This document shows positions 18,642 to 27,928 of a DNA stretch of 64,000 nucleotides, piece by piece. A model generated the notes under the pieces. The model did not search any database, was not told the DNA's origin, and saw only the letters and a program-made list of their open reading frames with translations. A program made the translations under genes and the position numbers. Position 1 is the first letter of the stretch, and the number at the start of each line of letters is the position of its first letter. The stretch covers positions 62,001 to 126,000 of the forward strand of contig JAFKLY010000004.1 in assembly GCA_017304655.1 (NCBI GenBank), in the 5' to 3' direction. Source of the stretch: Sphingomonas sp. (GTDB lineage Bacteria; Pseudomonadota; Alphaproteobacteria; Sphingomonadales; Sphingomonadaceae).

Positions 18642-19411
18642 GCCGCCTGGCGCGATATCGCCGCGAACTAAGGGACCGCTGGCTGGCCGTGCGGCTGGGC
18701 CTTGCCGGGCGTCAGCACCAATATGGTGAGATCATCGCGTTGCGCCGGTTCGTTGCGCATTTCGGTGTTGATTGCGTGATCGATGTTGGGGCCAATGCCG
18801 GCCAATATGCCACCATGCTGCGCCGGGACGTGGGCTTTCGCGGCACGATCCTTTCCTTCGAGCCGAACCCCGATGTCTGCGCTGCGCTGGAACGCAAGGC
18901 AGGCAGCGATTCCCGTTGGCATGTCTATAACATCGCCCTCTCGGACAGGGATGGAGAGGCCGAGTTCAACATCATGGCGGCCGACCAGTTCAGCTCGCTG
19001 AACGCGCCGGGCGAAGGGCTAGAACCGATCTTCGCGCAGCGTAACCGCGTGACACGTTCGGTCCGCGTACCCTGCGCGCGGCTCGATACACTGCTGCCCG
19101 ATCTGGAGCCGGCCAGTGATGCCCGCGCCATCCTGCTCAAGATGGACACGCAAGGGCATGATGCGCAGGTCTGTTCCGGCGCCAGCCGGGTGCTGCCGGA
19201 GATGGTTGGTGTGCAGAGCGAACTGGCGGTCCGGGCGATCTATGAGGGCGCAACGGACTATCGCACCATGATCAAGTTGCTGGAGCGCTCCGGCTTTGTC
19301 CCCAATGCCATTTTCGCCAACAATAAGGGCCATTTCCCCCTGCTCGTGGAAATGGACGGACTGTTCGTGCGCGCGGATTTGACCCAGGACGGTAATGTCC
19401 CCATCGTCTGA
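18638..19411 (+). CDS. FkbM family methyltransferase
   Basis: 257-aa SAM-dependent enzyme. VIDVGANAGQYATMLRR (residues about 47-63) is the SAM-binding motif of the FkbM family, followed by LSFEPNPDVCAALERKA and LLKMDTQGHDAQVCSGA, which are characteristic. Family members O-methylate sugars or polyketides; in this setting a sugar in the surface polysaccharide is the likely target. It overlaps both neighbours (4 bp upstream, 17 bp downstream). Confidence 0.88.
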   Translation: MSRLARYRRELRDRWLAVRLGLAGRQHQYGEIIALRRFVAHFGVDCVIDVGANAGQYATMLRRDVGFRGTILSFEPNPDVCAALERKAGSDSRWHVYNIALSDRDGEAEFNIMAADQFSSLNAPGEGLEPIFAQRNRVTRSVRVPCARLDTLLPDLEPASDARAILLKMDTQGHDAQVCSGASRVLPEMVGVQSELAVRAIYEGATDYRTMIKLLERSGFVPNAIFANNKGHFPLLVEMDGLFVRADLTQDGNVPIV

Positions 19412-21155
19412 GCGCGGCGCCGGGCAGCCGCGTGCGCTGGTCGTCTCGCTCATGGTGGGCGCGTTGCTGGCGCTTGGCCTCTCCTGGGGCGGCTGGTTCT
19501 GGCATATCCATGGCGCGCGGTTTCGGGGGCTGGCGCCCTATTTTTTCGCGCGTCAGGATATGTGGCTGCTGGATGTGCAGGCGATGGTGTTGGCCGGACT
19601 GGCGATCTGGGTCTGGCTGGCGCGAAAGGCTGCCCCGCATACGAAGGGCCACAGCGTCCCCGACGGCCTGATTGCCGTTGGCATCCTGCTCGTGGTGCTG
19701 GCTGCCTGGCTGGGCCGGCAGCTCGTCTTTCACGGATACAGTCCGTCGCGTGACGAGCTGATGGTGGAGATGGCTGGCGCCTATCTTGCGGAAGGCCGGA
19801 TTGGCTGGCCGATCCCGCCAGAGTGGCTGGCCTTCCGCCACGCCATCCAGCCGGAATTCTACAGTCCCTACGGCGCCGACACGCATTGGACGGCGATCTA
19901 TCTGCCGGTGCATGCCGCGATCCGCGCGCTGTTCATCCAGTTGGGCGTGGCCGATCTGGCCGCGCCGGTGACGCTCGGCATCGGTCTGCTGGCGCTTTGG
20001 CACAACGCGCGCAAGCTGATGCCGCAGCGACCCGACGCGGTGCTTGTCACCATGGTCATGGCGCTGACCTCGGCACAGCTCGTCACGACCGCGATGACGC
20101 CTTATGCGATGACCAGCCATTTCGCCTTCAACATGGTCTGGCTGGCGCTGGTGCTGCGTGGGGACCGGATGGGCCATGCCGGCGCGGCGCTGGTCGCCCT
20201 GCTGGCGGCCGGACTGCATCAATGGCATTTCCCGTTGCTGTTTGTCGGGCCGTTCATCCTGTGGATGGCCGCCAATCGCCGCTGGGGCGCCGCAGCCTTC
20301 CATATGCTGGTGGCGGTCGCGATCATGCTGCTATGGGCGCGTCTCTGGCCGATGGTGCTCACCGATCTCGTCGGGCCGCCACCGCCGAGCGATGTCCACC
20401 GCACAAATGGCATCTTCGACAAGCTGGAGAGCCTGTTCGGCCGTCTGGATGGATGGCAACCGCTGCTCAACAATGCCCGGCTGGTGAGCTGGAACAACCT
20501 GCTGCTCCTGCCGCTGGCGGGTTTGGCGCTCGTTGGCGTGCGTTGGCGCGGCCTTTGGCGGGAGGTGCCCATCGCGCTGCCGCTCGCGCTGGGTGTCGTG
20601 GCCGGCATGGGGCTCGCACTCTATCAGGGCTATGGCTGGGGCTTCCGCTATATGCACGGGCAGATCGGTGCGCTGTGCCTGCTGGCCGGGCTGGGCTGGC
20701 AGGCTTGCGTGAAGGACGGCCCACGGCCCCGTCATCTCCTGCTGATCGGCAGTGTCGCCTCGCTCCTGAGCGGCCTTTGGCTCATGCAGGATACCGAGAG
20801 CTATGTGCGGGGCTACGCGCGGACTATGGCGGCGATCCGCGCGGCCGATGCCGATGTCGTGCTGGTCGACATTCGTGGCGGCTATTACATGAGCGATCTG
20901 GTGCGCTTCGACGAGGGCAGGCTGGCCACGCCGGTGGTCATCGCGCTGCAGATGCTGAACGAGATACAGATTGATCGGCTCTGCGCGACACATCGCGTGG
21001 CGATCATGGATCGGGCGCAATTCTGGCCGCTGGGCGTCCATCGCGTCGCGCCGGTCTTCCGGGGCAGCGACGCTATCCAGAAACGCCGCGATCATCTCGC
21101 GGCCATCGGATGTGGCCGGCCGGTGATTGGATCACCGGCCGGCCCCCGAACTTGA
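19395..21155 (+). CDS. large membrane protein, GT-C-like or polymerase-like, unknown specificity
   Basis: 586 aa with about 11 hydrophobic helices. After helix 3 comes a large outer loop with GYSPSRDELMVEMAGAYLAEG and FYSPYGADTHWTAIY; acidic residues in the first outer loop are typical of GT-C glycosyltransferases (PMT/ArnT-like), but I cannot name a family. It could be the repeat-unit polymerase missing elsewhere in the cluster, or a sugar transferase acting in the periplasm. The C-terminal 120 residues are soluble. A 14-bp perfect stem lies inside its last codons. The start at 19395 overlaps FkbM by 17 bp. Confidence 0.75.
   Translation: MSPSSERGAGQPRALVVSLMVGALLALGLSWGGWFWHIHGARFRGLAPYFFARQDMWLLDVQAMVLAGLAIWVWLARKAAPHTKGHSVPDGLIAVGILLVVLAAWLGRQLVFHGYSPSRDELMVEMAGAYLAEGRIGWPIPPEWLAFRHAIQPEFYSPYGADTHWTAIYLPVHAAIRALFIQLGVADLAAPVTLGIGLLALWHNARKLMPQRPDAVLVTMVMALTSAQLVTTAMTPYAMTSHFAFNMVWLALVLRGDRMGHAGAALVALLAAGLHQWHFPLLFVGPFILWMAANRRWGAAAFHMLVAVAIMLLWARLWPMVLTDLVGPPPPSDVHRTNGIFDKLESLFGRLDGWQPLLNNARLVSWNNLLLLPLAGLALVGVRWRGLWREVPIALPLALGVVAGMGLALYQGYGWGFRYMHGQIGALCLLAGLGWQACVKDGPRPRHLLLIGSVASLLSGLWLMQDTESYVRGYARTMAAIRAADADVVLVDIRGGYYMSDLVRFDEGRLATPVVIALQMLNEIQIDRLCATHRVAIMDRAQFWPLGVHRVAPVFRGSDAIQKRRDHLAAIGCGRPVIGSPAGPRT
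21114..21144. terminator. bidirectional hairpin between convergent genes
   Basis: GGCCGGCCGGTGAT / ATCACCGGCCGGCC, a perfect 14-bp stem with a 3-nt loop. It lies inside the last codons of the plus-strand membrane protein gene (stop at 21155) and just past the stop of the minus-strand yceI gene (21160), so it can serve both. There is no clear T-run on either side. Confidence 0.6.
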
Positions 21156-21159
21156 ACGC

Positions 21160-21780
21160 TTACTTCACGAACGCGGCGACGATCTCGAGCTTCACTTGGT
21201 CGCTGACCATCGGCACGATGTAGCCAACGCCGAACTCGCTGCGCTTGATCGCGCCGGTCGCGGTGAAGCCGATATTTTCCTTGCCGTTCATGCCCTTGCC
21301 GGCGCCATAGAATTTGGCGGCGAGGGTGACGGGCTTGGTGACGCCGTTCAGCGTCAGATTCCCGGTGATCGTTGCGCTCTGGCCGTTCACAGCGACCGCC
21401 GTCGAGACGAACTTGGCATCCGCCGGGCTGGGGCCGAAGAAATCGGGCGCCTTGCCTTCTGCGGCGGGTTTGAGCAGGTGCGCGGTCAGGCCGGCGCTGG
21501 CCGTCGTGACCTTTGCGACCGGGATGGTCACGTCCACTTTGGCGGCAGCGGGATTCTTCGGGTCGAACTGCAGCGTGCCGGAGATGTCGCCGAACAGGCC
21601 AAAATAGGGCGTGAAACCAAGGTGGTCGACTTCCCACTTCACCAGCGTGTGGCCGGCATCGGCCGTATACGTTCCGCCCGTGATCGCTGCCGGATCAGGC
21701 TTGCCGGGCTGGGCGACGACGAGCCCGCCGGTCACACCGGCAAGCAGAAGGGCGGGAAGAATGGCGTGCTTCAGGCGCAT
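21160..21780 (-). CDS. YceI family periplasmic lipid-binding protein
   Basis: 206 aa: signal peptide (MRLKHAILPALLLAGVTGG..), then a YceI beta-barrel with YTADAGHTLVKWEVDHLGFTPYFGLFGDISG and, near the end, FTATGAIKRSEFGVGY. YceI proteins form a lipocalin-like barrel that binds polyprenyl-type lipids in the periplasm. I start at the ATG at 21780, with TAGGAGA just upstream; the reading frame is open for 18 more codons but lacks a signal sequence there. It is preceded by a glycosyltransferase on the same strand. Confidence 0.93.
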   Translation of the reverse strand: MRLKHAILPALLLAGVTGGLVVAQPGKPDPAAITGGTYTADAGHTLVKWEVDHLGFTPYFGLFGDISGTLQFDPKNPAAAKVDVTIPVAKVTTASAGLTAHLLKPAAEGKAPDFFGPSPADAKFVSTAVAVNGQSATITGNLTLNGVTKPVTLAAKFYGAGKGMNGKENIGFTATGAIKRSEFGVGYIVPMVSDQVKLEIVAAFVK

Positions 21781-21888
21781 ATCTCGGTCTCCTAAAAAAC
21801 TTTGCCCGTCAGCGAAGGAGGGCAGCGCAGACAAGCATAGCGTGCTGGTTGATTATGTCATCACAGATCGTGGGGATTTCTGTGCGCA

Positions 21889-22995
21889 CTATCTGCGCTG
21901 CAGTGTGTCGAACAATTCCAAATAGGCATGAGCAGCGGGGCCCACGCGATGGGAACCGATACCGGCGTCGATTTCTTCGGCGGTCGGCAGTGGTTGCAGG
22001 CTTCGGTTGATCAATGCGTGCGCCAGGTCGGAAGGGTCGCGGCTTGTAACCACCGAACCGAGCGCCGGATGGGACGTCGCGAGCGCAGTCAGCCAGGGGG
22101 AGCAATCAGTCGCGATGAAGGGGAGGCCATGGAGAAGCGCTTCGCCGATGACTGCCGGCACGCCCTCGAAGCGGGAGCTCATCAGCAGCACATCCGCTGC
22201 GCGATAATAAGGTGTCGGATCGGCGACATATCCTGCAAGCGTGACACAGGCGCCAAGCCCCAGTTGTGCGATGCGCCGTTCAAGTTCCAGATGCATCGGC
22301 CCGCTTCCGAGCATGGTGAGATGCACGGCATGGCCCAGATCGCGAAGGACCCTGACGGTCTGGAGTGCGAGAGCGGGGTCTTTCTGCGGTTCGAGCCGTG
22401 CCACGGTGAGCAAATGGAGGTTTGCGCCAGAGGGAGCCGGGGCTCGCGCGGTTATCGCCGCTTGGTCATCCAGAAATGGATCTTCCACAACCACGACGCG
22501 ATCGGCGCTGATGTAGCGGGAGACGTCCGCTTCCAGAGCGGGTGCCATCGCAACGATCCGGTCGATCCCGGCAGTGGCGCGGGCCAGCAAAGCTCGTGCG
22601 ATCGGCAATGGTACCCAGTCGTCCGACCAGACCGGGTTGCTCGCCTTCGCGACGATTGCGGCACGGGGCAGAGCTTCGCGCAATCCCTTGCCGAGCATGA
22701 AATGGAAATTGCCGGGAATGAACACCGCATCGGGCGCCAAAGCGCGGGCAACCGGCGCCATCTGGCTGCCAAGGAACAGGCGCGAGAAGCGCGAGCGTGG
22801 TCGCTCGGGCGAGAGGATGTGGACCTCGGCACCTTCCGGCACGCGCGGGCGCAGCGGGCCGTCGGAGGCACCGGCGAGGATGGTGACGCGGCGCCCCGCC
22901 TTCAGCCATTGGCGGGCGAGGCGAAAGGCGATCAGCTCCGTTCCGCCGGCGGAGAAATCGTGGATCGGGATGAGGATATGCGAAGCGGCGGGCAC
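21889..22995 (-). CDS. GT4-type glycosyltransferase
   Basis: 368-aa GT-B enzyme. IPIHDFSAGGTELIAFRLARQWLKAG gives the acceptor-side Gly-rich loop, LLTVARLEPQKDPALALQTV the start of the C-terminal half, and SSRFEGVPAVIGEALLHGLPFIATDCSPW the EGxxxxxxE donor-binding motif. The start is a GTG at 22995, lying within the stem of a hairpin that follows ilvC, so its translation may depend on that structure. It comes after the ilv operon on the same strand but is functionally closer to the polysaccharide cluster. Confidence 0.9.
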   Translation of the reverse strand: MPAASHILIPIHDFSAGGTELIAFRLARQWLKAGRRVTILAGASDGPLRPRVPEGAEVHILSPERPRSRFSRLFLGSQMAPVARALAPDAVFIPGNFHFMLGKGLREALPRAAIVAKASNPVWSDDWVPLPIARALLARATAGIDRIVAMAPALEADVSRYISADRVVVVEDPFLDDQAAITARAPAPSGANLHLLTVARLEPQKDPALALQTVRVLRDLGHAVHLTMLGSGPMHLELERRIAQLGLGACVTLAGYVADPTPYYRAADVLLMSSRFEGVPAVIGEALLHGLPFIATDCSPWLTALATSHPALGSVVTSRDPSDLAHALINRSLQPLPTAEEIDAGIGSHRVGPAAHAYLELFDTLQRR

Positions 22996-23040
22996 GCTGT
23001 TTCCGTGCCCGCCGCCAGAGCATCCGTCAATGGACGGATG
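22987..23040 (-). terminator. tandem hairpins after ilvC
   Basis: Two perfect stems follow the ilvC stop (23055, minus strand): CATCCGTC with GACGGATG (23021-23028, 23033-23040, 4-nt loop) and then GGCGGGCACG with CGTGCCCGCC (22987-22996, 23004-23013, 7-nt loop). The second covers the GTG start of the next gene. They lack T-runs; either a weak terminator or an mRNA stabiliser. Confidence 0.55.
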
Positions 23041-23054
23041 CGATCAGGGTGCGA

Positions 23055-24167
<1,113 letters not shown>

Positions 24168-24175
24168 TCAGTGCG

Positions 24176-24691
24176 TCAGGCCGTCGTGCCGCGCAGCATG
24201 CCGACAACGCCGGTGCGGCCGACCTCGACAAGACCCAGCTCGCGCATCAGGCCGACGAAGGTGTCGACCTTGCTGCTCGGACCGGTGATCTCGAACACGA
24301 AGCTCTCCAGCGTGGTATCGACCACCTTGGCGCGGAAAACATCGGCCAGCCGCAGCGCCTCATTGCGCATCTCACCGGCGCCGGCGACCTTGACCAGCGC
24401 CAGCTCGCGCTCGACGAACGGGCCGATATCCGTGAGGTCGACAACCTTGTGCACCGGCACCAGCCGGTCGAGCTGGGCAATGATCTGATCGATCACGCGC
24501 GGCGGGCCGTTGGTCACGATGGTGATGCGGCTGATCTTGTGATCCTCGCTCACGTCCGCGACGGTCAGGCTCTCGATATTATAGCCGCGCGCGGAGAACA
24601 TGCCCGCAATCCGCGCGAGGATGCCGGCCTCGTTGTCGACCGTGACCGACAGCACGTGGCGTTCGCTGTCTTCCTGCCGGATGTGCATCAC
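24176..24691 (-). CDS. ilvN: acetolactate synthase small (regulatory) subunit
   Basis: 171 aa. An N-terminal ACT domain, VDNEAGILARIAGMFSARGYNIESLTVADV, binds valine in this family and gives feedback control of the large subunit; the second half, RVIDQIIAQLDRLVPVHKVVDLT through the C-terminus, is the second ACT-like domain. Its size matches the long (IlvH-like) small subunit. Its ATG overlaps the stop of the upstream small gene by 4 bp, so it is coupled to that gene rather than directly to ilvB. Confidence 0.97.
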   Translation of the reverse strand: MMHIRQEDSERHVLSVTVDNEAGILARIAGMFSARGYNIESLTVADVSEDHKISRITIVTNGPPRVIDQIIAQLDRLVPVHKVVDLTDIGPFVERELALVKVAGAGEMRNEALRLADVFRAKVVDTTLESFVFEITGPSSKVDTFVGLMRELGLVEVGRTGVVGMLRGTTA

Positions 24692-25059
24692 TTGGAACCC
24701 TCGTCAAAATCAAGATCGTCAATGTCATCCGCCTCGTCGGGCGGCGGCGGAGCGAGCGAAATCATGCCCGCCATGGAATAGTGCCAGCCGTCGCGCGTGC
24801 GATGAGCGATGCGCACCGGCCGGCCAAGCAGGCTGTCGAAGACCTGGCCCAGATGCTCACCCACATAACGGGGGCCCACCATGACCACGTCATATTCCCG
24901 CTCGTTGAACCGGAACCAGCCTTCCAGTTCGATGACCCACTCATCCGCATCCGGGTCAGCATGATCGAGCGTGGAGCCGAAGAGGTCGGCACTCTCGTTT
25001 TCCCGCTCGAAATCGAACGGTTCGCTGATGTGGACACGGAGGCGGATCGGGGTCGTCAT
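24688..25059 (-). CDS. uncharacterised acidic protein coupled between ilvB and ilvN
   Basis: 123 aa, not recognised. The first half is a mixed beta/alpha sequence (TPIRLRVHISEPFDFE.., WVIELEGWFRFNEREYDVVMVGPRYVGEHLGQVFDSLLGRPVRIAHRT), the tail is strongly acidic (DEADDIDDLDFDEGSK). No signal peptide or membrane segment. It overlaps ilvB by 1 bp (TAATG) and ilvN by 4 bp, so it is made in proportion with both acetolactate synthase subunits. A regulatory or assembly role is possible, but that is inference from position only. Confidence 0.85.
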   Translation of the reverse strand: MTTPIRLRVHISEPFDFERENESADLFGSTLDHADPDADEWVIELEGWFRFNEREYDVVMVGPRYVGEHLGQVFDSLLGRPVRIAHRTRDGWHYSMAGMISLAPPPPDEADDIDDLDFDEGSK

Positions 25060-26804
25060 TACACCAAGGCCTTGGCCTCATCGTCCAGGGTGCCGGAAAC
25101 CTGGCTCGGATCGAGCAGCATGTCGGTATGCGCCGCACCCGACGGGATCATCGGGAAGCAGTTGGACAGCCGCGCGACGCGGCAATCCACCACCACCGGG
25201 CCGGGCGTCTCGATCATCTGCTGAATGCCGGGAACGAGCTCGTCGATGGTCTCGATGCGGATGCCGCGCGCGCCATAAGCCTCGGCCAGCTTCACGAAAT
25301 CAGGCAGGCTGTCCGAGTAGCTGTGCGAGTAGCGGCTCTCGTAGGTGAGCTCCTGCCACTGGCGGACCATGCCCATATATTCGTTGTTGAGGATGAAGAT
25401 CTTCACCGGCAGGCGATACTGGATCACCGTGCCGAGTTCCTGGATATTCATCTGGATCGAGGCATCGCCGGCAATGTCGATGACCAGCGCGTCGGGATTG
25501 CCGAGCTGCGCGCCGATCGCGGCCGGGAAGCCATAGCCCATCGTGCCGAGGCCGCCCGAGGTCAGCCACTTGTTCGGCGCATCGAAATGGAAATGCTGGG
25601 CCGCCCACATCTGGTGCTGGCCGACTTCGGTGGTGATGACCGTGTCGCGGCCCTGCGTTGCCTTGAACAGCTCGGCGATGGCGCGCTGCGGCATGATCTC
25701 CGAGCCGGACTCGATATAGTCGAGGCTGCGCTTGGCGCGCCATCCCTCGATCCGCGCCCACCATTCGCTGAGATCGGGGCGCTTATAGCCGCGGGCCTTC
25801 AGGCGGGCGATGATCGCCTCGATCGCCCGCCCGCAATCGCCGACGACCGGCGCATCGACGGGCACGATCTTGTTGATCGAGCTGCGATCGATATCGACAT
25901 GGATCTTCTTGCTGTTCGGCGTGAAGGCATCGAGCCGGCCCGTCACGCGATCGTCGAACCGCGCGCCGAGGCAGACGACGAGGTCCGCCTTGTTCATCGC
26001 CCAATTGGCTTCATAGGTGCCGTGCATGCCAAGCATGCCGACCCATTGCGGCGAGGAGGCCGGGAAGGCGCCAAGCCCCATCAGCGTGGAGGTGACCGGC
26101 GCGCCGATCAGGTCCGCCAGCGCCCGGAGCGACTGGCTGGCGGCGGGACCGGAATTGATGATGCCGCCACCGGTGTAGAGGATCGGCCGCTCGGACGCGA
26201 GGATGAGGTCGACGGCCTTCTCGATTGCCGCGCTGTCCGGCTCCACCTGCGGGCGGTAGCTGGGGTGCGCGTTGACGGTCGGCTTCACATAAGGCGCGGT
26301 GGCGACCTGAACGTCCTTGGGGATATCCACGACGACGGGGCCGGGGCGACCGGATGTGGCGATATGGAACGCCTCGTGGATGACCCGCGCGAGATCGGCC
26401 GGGTCTTTCACCAGATAATTATGCTTGGTGCAGTGGCGGGTGAGGCCGACCGTATCGGCCTCCTGGAACGCATCGGAGCCGATGAGGTGCGTGGCGACCT
26501 GACCGGTGATGACGACGATGGGGATCGAATCCATCAGTGCATCGGTGATGCCGGTGATCGCGTTGGTCGCGCCGGGGCCGGAGGTGACGAGGACGACGCC
26601 GGGCTTGCCGGTCGAGCGGGCATAGCCCTCGGCTGCATGGGCCGCAGCCTGTTCGTGACGCACGAGAATGTGGTTGATCGTCGGGTGCTCGAAGATGGCA
26701 TCATAGATCGGCAGCACCGCGCCGCCCGGATAGCCGAACACGGTGTCCACGCCCAGGTCGAGCAGGCATTGGACCAATATGTCGGCGCCGCTTTTCTCGG
26801 CCAC
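25059..26804 (-). CDS. ilvB: acetolactate synthase large (catalytic) subunit
   Basis: 581-aa ThDP- and FAD-dependent enzyme for the first common step of branched-chain amino acid synthesis. The ThDP-activating Glu is in HEQAAAHAAEGYAR near residue 50; the cofactor-binding motif GDASIQMNIQEL..NNEYMGMVRQWQ lies near 440-475. The start is a GTG at 26804 preceded by AAGGAG at 10 nt. It opens the operon. Upstream, 26805-26947 carries a TTGACA box (26894-26899, minus strand) and a palindrome, but no leader peptide rich in Leu, Val or Ile was found. Confidence 0.97.
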   Translation of the reverse strand: MAEKSGADILVQCLLDLGVDTVFGYPGGAVLPIYDAIFEHPTINHILVRHEQAAAHAAEGYARSTGKPGVVLVTSGPGATNAITGITDALMDSIPIVVITGQVATHLIGSDAFQEADTVGLTRHCTKHNYLVKDPADLARVIHEAFHIATSGRPGPVVVDIPKDVQVATAPYVKPTVNAHPSYRPQVEPDSAAIEKAVDLILASERPILYTGGGIINSGPAASQSLRALADLIGAPVTSTLMGLGAFPASSPQWVGMLGMHGTYEANWAMNKADLVVCLGARFDDRVTGRLDAFTPNSKKIHVDIDRSSINKIVPVDAPVVGDCGRAIEAIIARLKARGYKRPDLSEWWARIEGWRAKRSLDYIESGSEIMPQRAIAELFKATQGRDTVITTEVGQHQMWAAQHFHFDAPNKWLTSGGLGTMGYGFPAAIGAQLGNPDALVIDIAGDASIQMNIQELGTVIQYRLPVKIFILNNEYMGMVRQWQELTYESRYSHSYSDSLPDFVKLAEAYGARGIRIETIDELVPGIQQMIETPGPVVVDCRVARLSNCFPMIPSGAAHTDMLLDPSQVSGTLDDEAKALV

Positions 26805-26908
26805 TTAGAAACTCCTTTACATACAAGTGCAGCGCCATGGTCGAAAGGCCGTACGCTGGCAAGGCTGGTGCCACTAAGGATCATAAAATGCCGTGTCAAC
26901 GATAAATG

Positions 26909-26925
26909 TTGTAATATAATTACAA
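26909..26925. promoter_or_regulatory. short perfect palindrome upstream of ilvB
   Basis: TTGTAAT-ATA-ATTACAA, 7-bp arms and a 3-bp centre, in an AT-rich spot between the miaA stop and the ilvB start. On the ilvB strand it lies just upstream of a TTGACA (complement of 26894-26899), so it could be an operator for ilvB. No regulator is identified. Confidence 0.4.
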
Positions 26926-26947
26926 TATAGGTCGATATCTGATTATT

Positions 26948-27928
26948 TCATGCCGGTTCAATGGCGCTTGGATGGAGGATCGGCAGGTCGTCGAGCGACC
27001 GGATTGCGTCTGGCGGGCGCTTGACCCAGTCGCGCTGGCGATTGCGCCCCCATGTGGTCTGGCGCTTCTGATAGGCCCGCGTCGCAGCGAGGATCGCGGC
27101 TTCGGCCTCGCCAAAGCTGATCTCGCCGGCGATCGCCTGCGCGAGTTCGGCAACGCCCAGTGCCCGCAGGACGGGGCGATCCGGGGGAAGATTGCGGGCG
27201 ATCAGCGCGGCGACTTCATCAATTGCGCCCCCAGCCATCATTTGGGTGAGGCGAAGCGCGGCGCGGCGGTGCAGCTCTTCGCGCGGGAGCGTGATGACCA
27301 CGCCGCGAACCATCATCGAGGTGGCAATGCCGCCCTCCCGCCGCGCCTGCCAGACGCTGAGCGGCGTGCCGGTGGACCGCACCACTTCAAGTGCACGGGC
27401 GACGCGGGTGGTATCCGCCGGGTTGAGTCGGGCCGCCGCTGCTGGGTCTTCGCTGGCGAGTGCGGCGTGGCTCTGCGCGACCGGCATGGCGCGCACGGCG
27501 GCGCGAATGGCGGGATCGATCTCCGGCACCGGCGCGATGCCATGGAGCAGCGTGTCGAGATAAAGCCCTGTGCCGCCGACGAGGATGGCGGGGTGGCCAG
27601 CCGCATGGGCTGCGTGGATCTGCGCCCGCGCCTCGCCGGCCCAGCGCGCGGCATGATAGTCCTCCAGCCCGTCGACATATCCGAACAGTCTGTGCGGTGC
27701 ACGGGACAGTTCGTCGGCGGGTGGGCGGGCCGTAATCACCGACAGGTCGGCATAGACCTGGCTCGCATCGGCATTGATGATGATGCCGCCGGTCATTTCG
27801 GCAAGGCGCAGCGCCACTGCGCTCTTGCCGCTGGCGGTCGGCCCGGCAATAAGCGCGACCGGCGGCCGCTCCGGGTCGCGACGATCGGGATATGAAATGA
27901 CGGACGGCACGGTTTCTTCGGCGGACAT
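26948..27928 (-). CDS. miaA: tRNA dimethylallyltransferase
   Basis: 326-aa enzyme that adds an isopentenyl group to A37 of tRNAs reading UNN codons. The P-loop GPTASGKS is at 29-36, followed by INADASQVYADLSVITARP (the DSxQxY region) and, in the insert, RVARALEVVRSTG and later ATRAYQKRQTTWGRN, the Arg-rich tRNA-binding block. I start at the ATG at 27928 (MSAEETVPSV); the frame is open for 92 further codons but those lie inside serB. A GTG at codon 7 is an alternative start. The start codon overlaps the serB start on the opposite strand. Confidence 0.95.
   Translation of the reverse strand: MSAEETVPSVISYPDRRDPERPPVALIAGPTASGKSAVALRLAEMTGGIIINADASQVYADLSVITARPPADELSRAPHRLFGYVDGLEDYHAARWAGEARAQIHAAHAAGHPAILVGGTGLYLDTLLHGIAPVPEIDPAIRAAVRAMPVAQSHAALASEDPAAAARLNPADTTRVARALEVVRSTGTPLSVWQARREGGIATSMMVRGVVITLPREELHRRAALRLTQMMAGGAIDEVAALIARNLPPDRPVLRALGVAELAQAIAGEISFGEAEAAILAATRAYQKRQTTWGRNRQRDWVKRPPDAIRSLDDLPILHPSAIEPA

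Noticed and set aside
26805..26947. Leader-peptide attenuator for ilvB
   Set aside because: No short frame rich in Leu, Val or Ile and no alternating stems found.
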